The notes under the pieces: generated by a model | What the model saw: the letters and a program-made list of their open reading frames with translations, nothing else | The model's database searches: none | What the model was told of the DNA's origin: nothing | From: Hyphomicrobiaceae bacterium UBA4118 | GTDB lineage: Bacteria > Pseudomonadota > Alphaproteobacteria > Rhizobiales > Methyloligellaceae | Direction: 5' to 3' | DNA: 22,417 nt | Assembly (NCBI GenBank): GCA_002383105.1 | Contig: DFXC01000141.1 | Location: 13,343 to 35,759 of the forward strand | Program-made: the position numbers and the translations under genes | Part shown: piece after piece, positions 1 through 7,321 of the stretch | How the letters are laid out: each line of letters begins with the position of its first letter | How positions within the stretch are numbered: position 1 is the stretch's first letter

Positions 1-79
1 TTCAGGTCAGCTCGACCGACGCCTCGCGTGGAAAAGGGTGTTAGCGTCCGCTTAGCCGCCTGGCAACCCCTTTCCGCAG

Positions 80-1873
80 CTAGAATAAACCGGCAATTCG
101 GCCGTCGGCAGCAAGCTCGATCGAGTTGGCTGCCGGCACCTTCGGCAGCCCCGGCATGGTCATGATGTCGCCGCACACCACCACCACGAACTCCGCCCCT
201 GCCGAAAGGCGCACCTCGCGGATCGGGATGGTGAACCCCGACGGCGATCCCTTGGCGTCGGGATTGGTCGAGAAACTGTATTGGGTCTTGGCGATGCAGA
301 TCGGGAACTTGCCGAAACCTTCCTTCTCGAGCTCGGCAAAACGGTCCTTGACGCTCTTGTCGGCGCTGATGTCGGACGCGCCATAAATCTCTTTGGCGAT
401 GGTGCGGGTCTTGTCCCACAGCGACATGTCGTCGGGATAGAGCGGCTTGAACTTCGAGGGCGTGGCCTCGATGGTTCGGAGCACCGTGCGGCCAAGCTCG
501 ACCGCGCCTTCTCCGCCTTGGGCCCATTGGTCGGCCAGCACGCAGTCCACCCCGAGATTGGCGCAGAGCCGCTTAACGAGCGCAAGCTCTGCCTCGGTGT
601 CGCTCGAGAAGCGGTTCACCGACACCACCACCGGCACGCCGTATTTCTTCACGTTTCCGACATGGCGCTCGAGATTGGCAAAGCCCTTCTCCAACGCCTG
701 GAGGTTCTCTTTCTTGAGATCATCCTTGGCCACGCCGCCATGCATCTTGAGCGCCCGGAGGGTCGCCACGAGCACCACGCAAGAGGGCGTCAGCCCCGCC
801 TTGCGGCACTTGATGTCGAAGAACTTCTCGGCGCCGAGGTCAGCGCCAAAGCCTGCTTCGGTGACCGCGTAATCGGCGAGCTTGAGCGCGGCCTTGGTGG
901 CGATCACCGAGTTGCAGCCGTGCGCGATATTGGCGAAGGGGCCGCCATGGATGAAGGCGGGGTTGTTCTCGAGCGTCTGCACCAGGTTCGGCGCGAGCGC
1001 ATCCTTGAGCAGCGCCGCCATGGAGCCTGCGGCGGACAGCTCCTTGGCGGTGACGGGCTTCTTGTCGCGGGTCTGGCCGATCTGGATTTGGCCTAAACGA
1101 CGCTGGAGATCGGCAAGATCGCTCGCCAGGCAGAAGATCGCCATCACCTCCGAGGCGACGGTGATGTCGAAGCCAGCCTCGCGCGGGAAGCCGTTGGCGG
1201 CGCCGCCGAGCGAGCTGACGATGGACCGGAGCGCGCGGTCGTTCATGTCCACGGCGCGCCGCCAGGTGACGCGGCGGGTGTCGATATCGAGCTTGTTGCC
1301 CCAATAGACATGGTTGTCGATCATCGCCGCGAGCAGGTTGTTGGCGGCGCCGATGGCGTGGAAATCGCCGGTGAAGTGGAGGTTGATGTCCTCCATCGGC
1401 ACGACCTGGGCGTAGCCGCCGCCGGCAGCGCCCCCTTTGACCCCGAAGCAAGGCCCAAGGCTCGGCTCGCGGATGCAGATCATGGCCTTCTTGCCAATCG
1501 CGTTCAGCGCATCGCCCAAGCCGACGGTGGTCGTGGTCTTGCCTTCCCCGGCAGGCGTGGGCGTGATGGCGGTGACCAAGATCAGCTTGCCGTCGGGCCG
1601 GTTGCTAAGCGAGGCGATATAGTCGAGCGAGACCTTGGCCTTGTAGTGCCCGTAAGGGATGAGGTCTTCAGCCGGAATATCCAGCTTGTCGGCCGCCACG
1701 TCGAGAATCGGCCGCATCTTGGCGGCCTGGCTGATCTCGATATCGGACTTTGGGCTCTTGTGCTGCTCGTCTGAACGCCTGCCCGGTTTTTCGGCATCTT
1801 CACGCGGTTGGACTGACATAACTGCTGGACCCCGGGACTTGCGGCTGCAAAAGGAATGGGCAGCGTAATTCAT
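80..1873 (-). CDS. ftfL: Formate--tetrahydrofolate ligase
   Basis: ATP-dependent cytosolic ligation of formate to tetrahydrofolate, giving 10-formyl-THF. In serine-cycle methylotrophs this is the entry of formate carbon into assimilation. The protein of 597 residues has the family P-loop [13 protein letters not shown] at about residues 104-116, then EPSLGPCFG and GGAAGGG, and ends in the usual [12 protein letters not shown]...GLF. It resembles Methylobacterium FtfL along its length. The family is normally near 557 residues, and the conserved part (SDIEI) begins at about residue 43, so there is a 20-40 residue N-terminal extension. The start at 1873 is preceded by AAGAAGG with 7-nt spacing. 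An in-frame ATG at 1819 (579 residues) has only a weak GGGG and is the main alternative. The gene is divergent from gck. Function is certain; the start is not. Confidence 0.96.
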   Translation of the reverse strand: MNYAAHSFCSRKSRGPAVMSVQPREDAEKPGRRSDEQHKSPKSDIEISQAAKMRPILDVAADKLDIPAEDLIPYGHYKAKVSLDYIASLSNRPDGKLILVTAITPTPAGEGKTTTTVGLGDALNAIGKKAMICIREPSLGPCFGVKGGAAGGGYAQVVPMEDINLHFTGDFHAIGAANNLLAAMIDNHVYWGNKLDIDTRRVTWRRAVDMNDRALRSIVSSLGGAANGFPREAGFDITVASEVMAIFCLASDLADLQRRLGQIQIGQTRDKKPVTAKELSAAGSMAALLKDALAPNLVQTLENNPAFIHGGPFANIAHGCNSVIATKAALKLADYAVTEAGFGADLGAEKFFDIKCRKAGLTPSCVVLVATLRALKMHGGVAKDDLKKENLQALEKGFANLERHVGNVKKYGVPVVVSVNRFSSDTEAELALVKRLCANLGVDCVLADQWAQGGEGAVELGRTVLRTIEATPSKFKPLYPDDMSLWDKTRTIAKEIYGASDISADKSVKDRFAELEKEGFGKFPICIAKTQYSFSTNPDAKGSPSGFTIPIREVRLSAGAEFVVVVCGDIMTMPGLPKVPAANSIELAADGRIAGLF

Positions 1874-1880
1874 TCACTTG

Positions 1881-1887
1881 CCTTCTT
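1881..1887 (-). promoter_or_regulatory. Ribosome binding site of ftfL
   Basis: The minus strand reads AAGAAGG, 7 nt upstream of the ATG at 1873. This favours the longer ftfL start over the ATG at 1819. If it is right, only 67 bp remain between the start codons of ftfL and gck for two divergent promoters. Confidence 0.5.
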
Positions 1888-1940
1888 GCAATCGTCTGTG
1901 CAGTTTCAACGCCCGCCAGGGGGGAGCACCCAGCCGCAAA

Positions 1941-3200
1941 ATGACGCCTGCCGAGCTGCTCAGAGCCATGTTCCAGGCGGCGGTGGATGCCGCCTTGCCC
2001 TCCATCTGCGTGCCGGCACACCTGCCTCCCCGGCCCAAAGGCCGAACCGTCATCATCGGCGCGGGCAAAGCGAGCGGCGCCATGGCCAAGGCGCTCGAGG
2101 ATGCCTGGGACGGGCCGCTCGAGGGGCTCATCGTCACCCGCTATGGCTATCGCGTTCCCACCAAGCGCCTCGAAGTGGTCGAGGCCGCCCATCCCGTCCC
2201 CGATGCCGCCGGCCGGGACGCCGCCAGACGCATCCATGAGCTCGTTCAGGGATTGTCGTCCGACGATCTCGTGCTCTGCCTCATCTCCGGCGGCGGCTCG
2301 GCGCTTCTCGCGCTTCCGGCCGAGGGCTTGAGCCTCGAGGACAAGCAGGCCGTCAACAAGGCCCTGTTGAAGAGCGGCGCCACCATCTCCGAGATGAACA
2401 CCGTGCGCAAGCATCTCTCAGCCATCAAGGGCGGCAGGCTCGCTGCCGCGGCAGCGCCTGCCAAGGTGGTTGCGCTGATGATCTCCGATGTGCCTGGGGA
2501 CGACCCCTCGATCATCGCCTCTGGTCCGACCGTGCCCGACCCCTCCACCAACCAGGACGCCCTCGGCATCATCGAGAAATACCGGATCGATGTGCCGAAC
2601 AGCGTGCTGACGCGCTTGCGCACCGCCGACGAGACGCCGAAGCCCGGCGATCCGAGGCTCGCGCGCGTCGAGAACATCATTATCGCGACGCCGCAAGCCT
2701 CGCTCGAAGCCGCCGCCGAGGTTGCGCGCCGCGCCGGCGTGAAGCCCGTCATCCTCGGCGACTCGATCGAAGGCGAGTCCCGCGACGTGGCGCTCGTCCA
2801 TGCCGGCATCGCCCGGCAATGCGCCATGCGCGGCCAGCCGGAGAAGCCCCCTTGCGTGCTCATCTCCGGCGGCGAGACGACCATCACGCTGAAGGGCAAC
2901 GGCAAAGGCGGCCGCAATACCGAGTTCCTGCTCGCGCTTGCCATCGCGCTCGACGGCAGGGGAGGCATCTATGCGCTTGCCGGCGACACCGACGGCGTCG
3001 ACGGCAGCGAGGACAATGCCGGCGCGCTGATCTATCCCGACACGCTCGCCCGCGCCGAAAAAGCAGGGATAAGCGCCAAGGCGATGCTTGCCGACAACGA
3101 CCCGTGGACCTTCTTCGCGGGGCTCGGCGATCTGCTGGTGACCGGCCCGACGCTCACCAACGTCAACGACTTCCGCGCCGTGCTGATCGAGAAGGGCTGA
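1941..3200 (+). CDS. gck: Glycerate kinase (DUF4147/MOFRL type)
   Basis: Phosphorylates D-glycerate to 2-phosphoglycerate, the step that takes serine-cycle carbon into lower glycolysis. The 419-residue protein has the N-terminal DUF4147 fold with IGAGKASGAM and LISGGGSALL, then NTVRKHLSAIKGGRLA. The C-terminal MOFRL domain (about 300-415) carries GGETT, GKGGRNTEF and AGDTDGVDGS. Length and ends fit bacterial GckA. The ATG at 1941 was chosen because it aligns with the family's usual MTPAELL-like start; a TTG at 1878 in the same frame would add 21 unlikely residues. The gene is divergent from ftfL, which supports a C1 role. Its 3' end is partly duplicated at 4571-4832, behind the next gene. Confidence 0.94.
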   Translation: MTPAELLRAMFQAAVDAALPSICVPAHLPPRPKGRTVIIGAGKASGAMAKALEDAWDGPLEGLIVTRYGYRVPTKRLEVVEAAHPVPDAAGRDAARRIHELVQGLSSDDLVLCLISGGGSALLALPAEGLSLEDKQAVNKALLKSGATISEMNTVRKHLSAIKGGRLAAAAAPAKVVALMISDVPGDDPSIIASGPTVPDPSTNQDALGIIEKYRIDVPNSVLTRLRTADETPKPGDPRLARVENIIIATPQASLEAAAEVARRAGVKPVILGDSIEGESRDVALVHAGIARQCAMRGQPEKPPCVLISGGETTITLKGNGKGGRNTEFLLALAIALDGRGGIYALAGDTDGVDGSEDNAGALIYPDTLARAEKAGISAKAMLADNDPWTFFAGLGDLLVTGPTLTNVNDFRAVLIEKG

Positions 3201-3257
3201 GTCCGCCGTGATTAGGATCGCAAAGTCTGGTCGTCGCGAGCGGCGTACCCAAATTGG

Positions 3258-3309
3258 TTCGGAAATTGATCTGTTCGTTGTATTTCGGAAATTGATCTGT
3301 TCGTTGTAT
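3258..3309 (+). repeat. Perfect 26-bp tandem repeat, two copies
   Basis: Positions 3258-3283 and 3284-3309 are identical 26-mers beginning TTCGGAAATTGATCTG and ending TTGTAT. The stretch is clearly more AT-rich than its surroundings and ends 30 bp before the aminotransferase start codon. A partial similarity (AAATTGGTTC) lies just upstream at 3251-3260. Its position suits a regulator binding site or 5' UTR element; it could instead be a recombination scar. No regulator can be named from the sequence. Confidence 0.9.
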
Positions 3310-3339
3310 TGTGTGGGTCTTCGCACCTCCTGAGGTTCC

Positions 3340-4569
3340 ATGACGATATATCCACCCCTCGAAATCCCTGAGACCCTGGCTGCCGGCCCCGGGCCGGGGA
3401 ACACCGACCCCAGAGTGCTCGAACGCTTCGCCAAGACCGGCGTAGCCGATCACATGCAGAAAGACGTGCTCCGGGGCATGATCGAAGCCAAGGAAATGCT
3501 GCGCGAGGTATTCGGCACCAAGAATACCTACACCTATGGCGTCGGCGGCACGGGCTTCAGCGGACTTGATTGCGTGCTCAGCATGATTCTGCCCGGCGAC
3601 AAGGTCGTGGCTTTCACCAACGGCACGTTCAGCGGCATCGATGGGCTGACCATCCGCATGAAGGCGTCGACGCGCGAAGAGCTCGCCGCGAATCCGCTGA
3701 ACCCTAAGCCGGCGAGCGTCGTCATCGTAGAGGTGCCACATGGGCAATCGGTCACCGGCGACGTCGTCGATAAGGCGCTAACAAAGCACAAGCCGATGTG
3801 GGCCTTCATGGCCCACTGGGAGACCGGCAGCGGGCGCATCAACGATCTCAAAGGCTTCAGCGATGCGTGCCTGAAGCACGGGGCGATGGGAATCGTCGAC
3901 GTGGTGTCCAGTCTCGGCGTCGCCGACTACAACATCGACGACTATCCGGGCGTCGTCGCCTGGGCGTCGTGTCCGCAGAAAGGCGTGCTCAGCCTGCCGC
4001 TGACCTACGCGCCGGTGAGCTTCACCGACAAGGCGATCGACGTGGTGCGGAAACGCGGCTGCTACACCTATGTGCATAACCCGATCCTCGAAGCGCGCCA
4101 CTGGGGGATCATTGACGGCAAGGACGTTCCGACGCCCGCCTACCACCGCACGCATTCCTGCTATGCGGTGGCGGCGTTCCACGAGGCCTTACGCATCCTC
4201 TTGGGCTACGGACGGCGCGGCAAGGCGGCCGACTACGCCTATCACGAGAAAGCGCTCAGGCAGGCGGTGCAGGCCATGGGCTGCGACGTCACCTCGAATA
4301 TGACGAGCCTCGTGGTGCTCAATCTGCCGGGCAAGCTCAAAGGCAAGGAGAAGGATCTGGTCGCGGGCTGCCGCGCTCATGGCTTCGGCATCTGGACGAC
4401 CCTATCGGAGCCCGTCCAGGTGCGCATCGGCATTCTCAACCAGCTGACGCCGGAGGCGATCACCGAGATCGTCAGCCGTTTCGCCGACGCCATGCTGGAT
4501 ATGGGCGCCGAGTTCGACAAGCAGCAGATGATGAACGGGCTCAAGGCGTACTACGCAAAAGCCGCCTAG
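3340..4569 (+). CDS. Class V PLP-dependent aminotransferase, possibly serine/alanine-glyoxylate type
   Basis: A 409-residue fold-type I class V aminotransferase. The N-terminal [14 protein letters not shown] motif is the family's substrate/cofactor loop. [11 protein letters not shown] follows, then IVDVVSSLG with the PLP-ring aspartate, and CPQKGV with the likely Schiff-base lysine K214. The ATG follows GAGG at close spacing. Beside ftfL and gck the expected job is serine plus glyoxylate to hydroxypyruvate plus glycine (the Sga step). However, the active-site stretch [12 protein letters not shown] differs from the SQKGL stretch I recall for Hyphomicrobium Sga, and the rest matches only loosely. 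Another amino donor (alanine, aspartate, phosphonate-type) cannot be excluded. The gene is bracketed by gck on the left and a gck fragment starting 1 nt after its stop codon. Confidence 0.78.
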   Translation: MTIYPPLEIPETLAAGPGPGNTDPRVLERFAKTGVADHMQKDVLRGMIEAKEMLREVFGTKNTYTYGVGGTGFSGLDCVLSMILPGDKVVAFTNGTFSGIDGLTIRMKASTREELAANPLNPKPASVVIVEVPHGQSVTGDVVDKALTKHKPMWAFMAHWETGSGRINDLKGFSDACLKHGAMGIVDVVSSLGVADYNIDDYPGVVAWASCPQKGVLSLPLTYAPVSFTDKAIDVVRKRGCYTYVHNPILEARHWGIIDGKDVPTPAYHRTHSCYAVAAFHEALRILLGYGRRGKAADYAYHEKALRQAVQAMGCDVTSNMTSLVVLNLPGKLKGKEKDLVAGCRAHGFGIWTTLSEPVQVRIGILNQLTPEAITEIVSRFADAMLDMGAEFDKQQMMNGLKAYYAKAA

Positions 4570-4570
4570 G

Positions 4571-4858
4571 GTGAAGCCGGTCATCCTCGGCGACTCGATC
4601 GAGGGCGAGTCCCGCGACGTGGCGCTCGTCCATGCCGGAATTGCGCGACAATGCGCCATGCGCGGCCAGCCCGAGAAGCCCCCTTGCGTGCTCATCTCCG
4701 GCGGCGAGACGACCATCACGCTGCTCGCCGACAACGACTCTTGGACCTTCTTCGTGAGACTAGGCGATCTGCTCATGACCGGCCCCACCCTCACCAATGT
4801 CAACGACTTCCGCGCCGTGCTGATCGAGAAGGCTCTGGCGCGGGCGGCAACACCGTGA
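4571..4858 (+). pseudogene. Duplicated, internally deleted 3' fragment of glycerate kinase
   Basis: An open frame of 95 codons (GTG start) made from two blocks of gck. 4571-4723 matches gck 2739-2891 (51 of 51 residues identical) and 4724-4831 matches gck 3087-3194. The 195 nt between them in gck (65 codons) are missing in frame. The lost part holds GKGGRNTEF and DTDGVDGS, so it cannot be an active kinase. By hand count the first block differs at 7 of 153 nt, all at third codon positions, and the second at about 12 of 108 with several amino-acid changes. The frame then runs into an unrelated tail (ALARAATP). It begins 1 nt after the aminotransferase stop codon and may be translated by read-on, but I take it as a remnant. 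Confidence 0.88.
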
Positions 4859-4863
4859 ATCTT

Positions 4864-4871
4864 AAGGAGGT
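4864..4871 (+). promoter_or_regulatory. Strong ribosome binding site
   Basis: AAGGAGGT lies 5 nt before the ATG at 4877. It is a full-length Shine-Dalgarno sequence and one of the strongest in the window, so the start of the first cysteine-rich secreted protein is secure and high translation is likely. Confidence 0.85.
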
Positions 4872-4876
4872 GCAAC

Positions 4877-5368
4877 ATGAGGGATGGCGTCGTGCTCGTG
4901 CTGGCCACGTGTTTCGTTGCGCTTGCGGCGGCTGCCTCTCCGGTATTTGCGGCCCATCGGACATCTGCGGCCCGTCCGGCGCCTGAGCCGCAGGATCAAA
5001 CCGCGGTCGCCTATATCCAGGCGCGCTATGCCGACAAGCCTGAGCCCGGCGCCAAGGCCCGCTATTCGCCGCGCATCGACAAGCTCTGGGCGGCCTGCAC
5101 CAGCCGCGAGAAGAAGAGCGGCGACCCCTGCATGGATTTCAACATCTGGGTCAACGCGCAAGATTGGAAAATCAAGGACCTCAAGATCGAGCAGATTTCG
5201 GGCGGCAAGGATTCGGCGTCCATAAAGGCCAGCTTCGACAATATGGGAACCGAGACCGTCATCACCTTCGACCTCTTCAAGGACAAGAAGGGCTGGGTGG
5301 TCGACGAGGTCCACACCGATTGCGACACGCTCACCAGCGTGCTCAACGGCGAGCCCAGCAAGTGCTGA
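4877..5368 (+). CDS. Secreted protein with four conserved cysteines (DUF3828-like), copy 1
   Basis: A 163-residue exported protein. An N-terminal signal peptide (hydrophobic VVLVLATCFVALAAAAS, likely cut after VFA at about residue 25) is followed by a small domain of about 125 residues. That domain has AVAYIQARYAD, ARYSPRIDKLW, DPCMDF and KGWVVDEV, a pattern like NTF2/DUF3828-type domains. Mature cysteines are in AACTS, DPCMD, TDCDT and as the very last residue (SKC). All four recur in the next gene, so two disulfides in the periplasm are plausible. The function is unknown. It has a perfect Shine-Dalgarno and overlaps the next, paralogous gene. The family assignment is by pattern only. Confidence 0.85.
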   Translation: MRDGVVLVLATCFVALAAAASPVFAAHRTSAARPAPEPQDQTAVAYIQARYADKPEPGAKARYSPRIDKLWAACTSREKKSGDPCMDFNIWVNAQDWKIKDLKIEQISGGKDSASIKASFDNMGTETVITFDLFKDKKGWVVDEVHTDCDTLTSVLNGEPSKC

Positions 5369-5808
5369 GGGCGCTTCGACCGATTTGCGCGGTCTTACTG
5401 ATTGCTGTGGCATTGCCTGGCGTGGCAGCGGCCAAAGGGCAAAGCGCGGTCGCCTATGTCGAGTCCATCTATGCCGACCACGAAAGTCCGGGCGGGACAG
5501 CGCGCTATTCGCCGCGTCTCGATAGGCTTTGGGACGAATGCTACGCCCTCGCGAAAAAGAACGGCGACGCCTGCATGGACTTCTCCATGATCGTGATGGG
5601 CAACGACGCCGAGCTGACCGACGTCAAGGTCCATCAAAAGAAGGGCGGGCCGCATTCGGCGATGGTGGATGCGAGGTTCAAGAATCTCGGCAAGGACACC
5701 ACGGTGACCTACGATCTCATCCGCGACAAGCACGGCTGGATGATCGATGAGATGCGCTCGGGCTGCTACGTCCTCTCCGAGGCGCTGCAGCAAAAAACGA
5801 AGTGTTGA
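5362..5808 (+). CDS. Secreted protein with four conserved cysteines (DUF3828-like), copy 2
   Basis: A 148-residue paralogue of the preceding gene. The GTG at 5362 was chosen because it gives a clean signal peptide (LRPICAVLLIAVALPGVAAA) and overlaps the preceding stop codon by 7 nt (GTGCTGA), which implies translational coupling. Longer upstream reading in this frame would lie inside copy 1 and has no signal peptide. Shared landmarks with copy 1 are AVAYxxxxYAD, ARYSPRxDxLW, GDxCMDF, xDKxGWxxDE, and the four cysteines including the C-terminal one (KTKC). The two probably arose by tandem duplication and may act together in the periplasm. Function is unknown. Confidence 0.84.
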   Translation: MLRALRPICAVLLIAVALPGVAAAKGQSAVAYVESIYADHESPGGTARYSPRLDRLWDECYALAKKNGDACMDFSMIVMGNDAELTDVKVHQKKGGPHSAMVDARFKNLGKDTTVTYDLIRDKHGWMIDEMRSGCYVLSEALQQKTKC

Positions 5809-5852
5809 GCGCGCGCCGCGCCTCAAAGCGCCCCATCCTCGCACGCAACAAG

Positions 5853-5881
5853 AAGCCCGCCGCGACGCGCGCGGCGGGCTT
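5853..5881. terminator. Hairpin between convergent genes, probable bidirectional terminator
   Basis: A perfect 12-bp stem: AAGCCCGCCGCG at 5853-5864, a 5-nt loop, and its complement at 5870-5881. It sits between the 3' end of the secreted-protein pair (5808, plus) and the 3' end of the fasciclin gene (5911, minus). There is no long T-run on either side, only a short T-rich stretch on the minus strand, so termination strength is uncertain. Confidence 0.65.
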
Positions 5882-5910
5882 GGCTGGTGCAGAGCTTACG
5901 CGGGGGAGGG

Positions 5911-6483
5911 TTAGCTCGGCAGCAGCACGGCGTCGATGACGTGGATCACGCCGTTCGACTGCATCACGTTCTTGATGGTGATCTTGGCGGCGTCGCCTTT
6001 GGCATCCCAGATCCAGATGGCGCCGTCCTTCATCTCGACGGTCAGCTCCTCGCCTTCGACGGTCTTGAGCATGGCCTTGCCGCCGCCCTTCTTCACCATC
6101 TCCATCAGGTCGTTGGCGGTGATGCGGCCGGGAACGACGTGGTAGGTCAGGACCTGGGTGAGCTGGCCCTTGTTCTCGGGTTTGAGCAGCGTGTCGACCG
6201 TGCCTGCCGGCAACTTGGCGAAGGCTTCGTTGGTCGGCGCGAACACGGTGAAGGGGCCTTTGCCCGACAGCGTGTCGACGAGGTCGGCGGCCTTCACGGC
6301 GGCGACGAGCGTGGTGTGGTCCTTCGAGTTGACGGCATTCTGAATGATGTTCTTGGACGGGAACATCGGGGCGCCGCCCACCGTCACCGTCATCTCCTTG
6401 GCGAAGGTTGGCGATGCGGCGAGGGCCGCGAGAGCAAGACCGGCAGCAGTAGCTCCGGACAGAACAAATTTGGCGAACTTCAT
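5911..6483 (-). CDS. Secreted fasciclin (FAS1) domain protein
   Basis: A 190-residue exported protein with a single FAS1 domain, a fold associated with adhesion and extracellular or surface roles. The signal peptide (KFVLSGATAAGLALAALAAS, likely cleaved at TFA about residue 28) is followed by the FAS1 H1 box (GPFTVFAPTNEAFAKLP) and the H2-type end (NGVIHVIDAVLLP). AGGAGG precedes the ATG by 5 nt. It lies 130 bp downstream of an ECF sigma/anti-sigma pair on the same strand. In mycobacteria SigK and RskA control FAS1 proteins MPT70/MPT83, so this is a likely regulon target. The 130-bp gap probably carries its own promoter; I could not settle a consensus. Confidence 0.93.
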   Translation of the reverse strand: MKFAKFVLSGATAAGLALAALAASPTFAKEMTVTVGGAPMFPSKNIIQNAVNSKDHTTLVAAVKAADLVDTLSGKGPFTVFAPTNEAFAKLPAGTVDTLLKPENKGQLTQVLTYHVVPGRITANDLMEMVKKGGGKAMLKTVEGEELTVEMKDGAIWIWDAKGDAAKITIKNVMQSNGVIHVIDAVLLPS

Positions 6484-6613
6484 GTCATCCTCCTGGTTGG
6501 CGTGTTGTCCCGTTGGGGGGTACGGCGACAGTTACGGGGGACGCGGAATTGCGGATGCAGTGACATCGAATTTCCTCGGTGACGTTTTCGTGATCGGTTT
6601 GCGAGAGGCTGAC

Positions 6614-7321
6614 CTAGAGGCTCGCCAACTTGCCGTTGGCGATCACCGGCCCCGTGGGCTGGCCGGTGGGCGAGCCTCCGAGCGGCTCAAGCGAGACCGC
6701 AAGCACGGCCTCGTTGCTGACTTCCCGCAGCAGGTCCTTCGGCACTTTGATGGTCACCGGCCGGTTGGGATCGATCAGCCCGAGCGAATGCGGCTTGTCG
6801 CCGGGCGGAATGAGCCAAAGCTCCATGGACTTCTGCTCGGCGCCGAGCAGGGCCGCAGGCACGATGGTGAGATTGCCTCCGTTCGTATTGATGGCGGCGA
6901 CGAAGCTTGGCTTTCCGCCCTCCGCGTCGAGCCGCGCAAGCAGCGGCGCCCCAGGCTGGGAGATCGCTCCTACATAGATGAGCGCAGCAAGGCAAGCCAC
7001 GGCAAGCGCGCTCGTGGCCGTGGCGAGGCCGCGCCAGAAGGCGAGGCTTTGCCACATCCCGTGCGGCTCTTCCGTCGTTGCAGCGCTGCCGAGGGCGGCC
7101 TCGATGCGCGCCCAGCCGTCGGCAGGCGCCACCAGCTCAGGCACGGCATCGGCAAGGCCGCCGAGGCGCTCCTCCCAAAAGGCGACCTCGCGGGCAAAGA
7201 CCATGTCTCGCGCGATCCGCCGCTCGGCGGCGCGACGCGCGTCGGCGTCGAGCACGCCGAGAACGTACTCGGCGGCCGTCAGCGCGCCGTTCTCCTTGTC
7301 TCTGGCGCCGGTGTCGCTCAT
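6614..7321 (-). CDS. RskA-family membrane anti-sigma factor
   Basis: A 235-residue single-pass membrane protein expected to hold the ECF sigma factor encoded just upstream. The N-terminal cytoplasmic part (about 1-90) has the TAAEYVLGVLDADARRAAERR pattern of anti-sigma-K-type domains. One transmembrane segment lies near 98-118 (TSALAVACLAALIYVGAI). The C-terminal periplasmic RskA domain contains SMELWLIPPGDKPHSLGL and ends LAVSLEPLGGSPTGQPTGPV, which is characteristic. The start at 7321 was chosen because its ATG overlaps the sigma stop codon as ATGA; a start four codons upstream (7333) is possible. Release probably involves regulated proteolysis as in related systems; no protease is encoded nearby. 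Confidence 0.9.
   Translation of the reverse strand: MSDTGARDKENGALTAAEYVLGVLDADARRAAERRIARDMVFAREVAFWEERLGGLADAVPELVAPADGWARIEAALGSAATTEEPHGMWQSLAFWRGLATATSALAVACLAALIYVGAISQPGAPLLARLDAEGGKPSFVAAINTNGGNLTIVPAALLGAEQKSMELWLIPPGDKPHSLGLIDPNRPVTIKVPKDLLREVSNEAVLAVSLEPLGGSPTGQPTGPVIANGKLASL

Noticed and set aside
1-79. Possible terminator behind ftfL
   Set aside because: GGAAAAGGGTG and CAACCCCTTTCC could pair imperfectly, but arms are far apart with mismatches and no T-run follows on the minus strand, so I did not list it.
3258-3309. CRISPR-like repeat
   Set aside because: There are only two units, directly adjacent with no spacer, so it is a tandem repeat.
5164-5361. Upstream extension of the second cysteine-rich protein inside the first
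   Set aside because: The extended frame overlaps the first gene out of frame and would bury the signal peptide; the GTG at 5362 explains the gene better.
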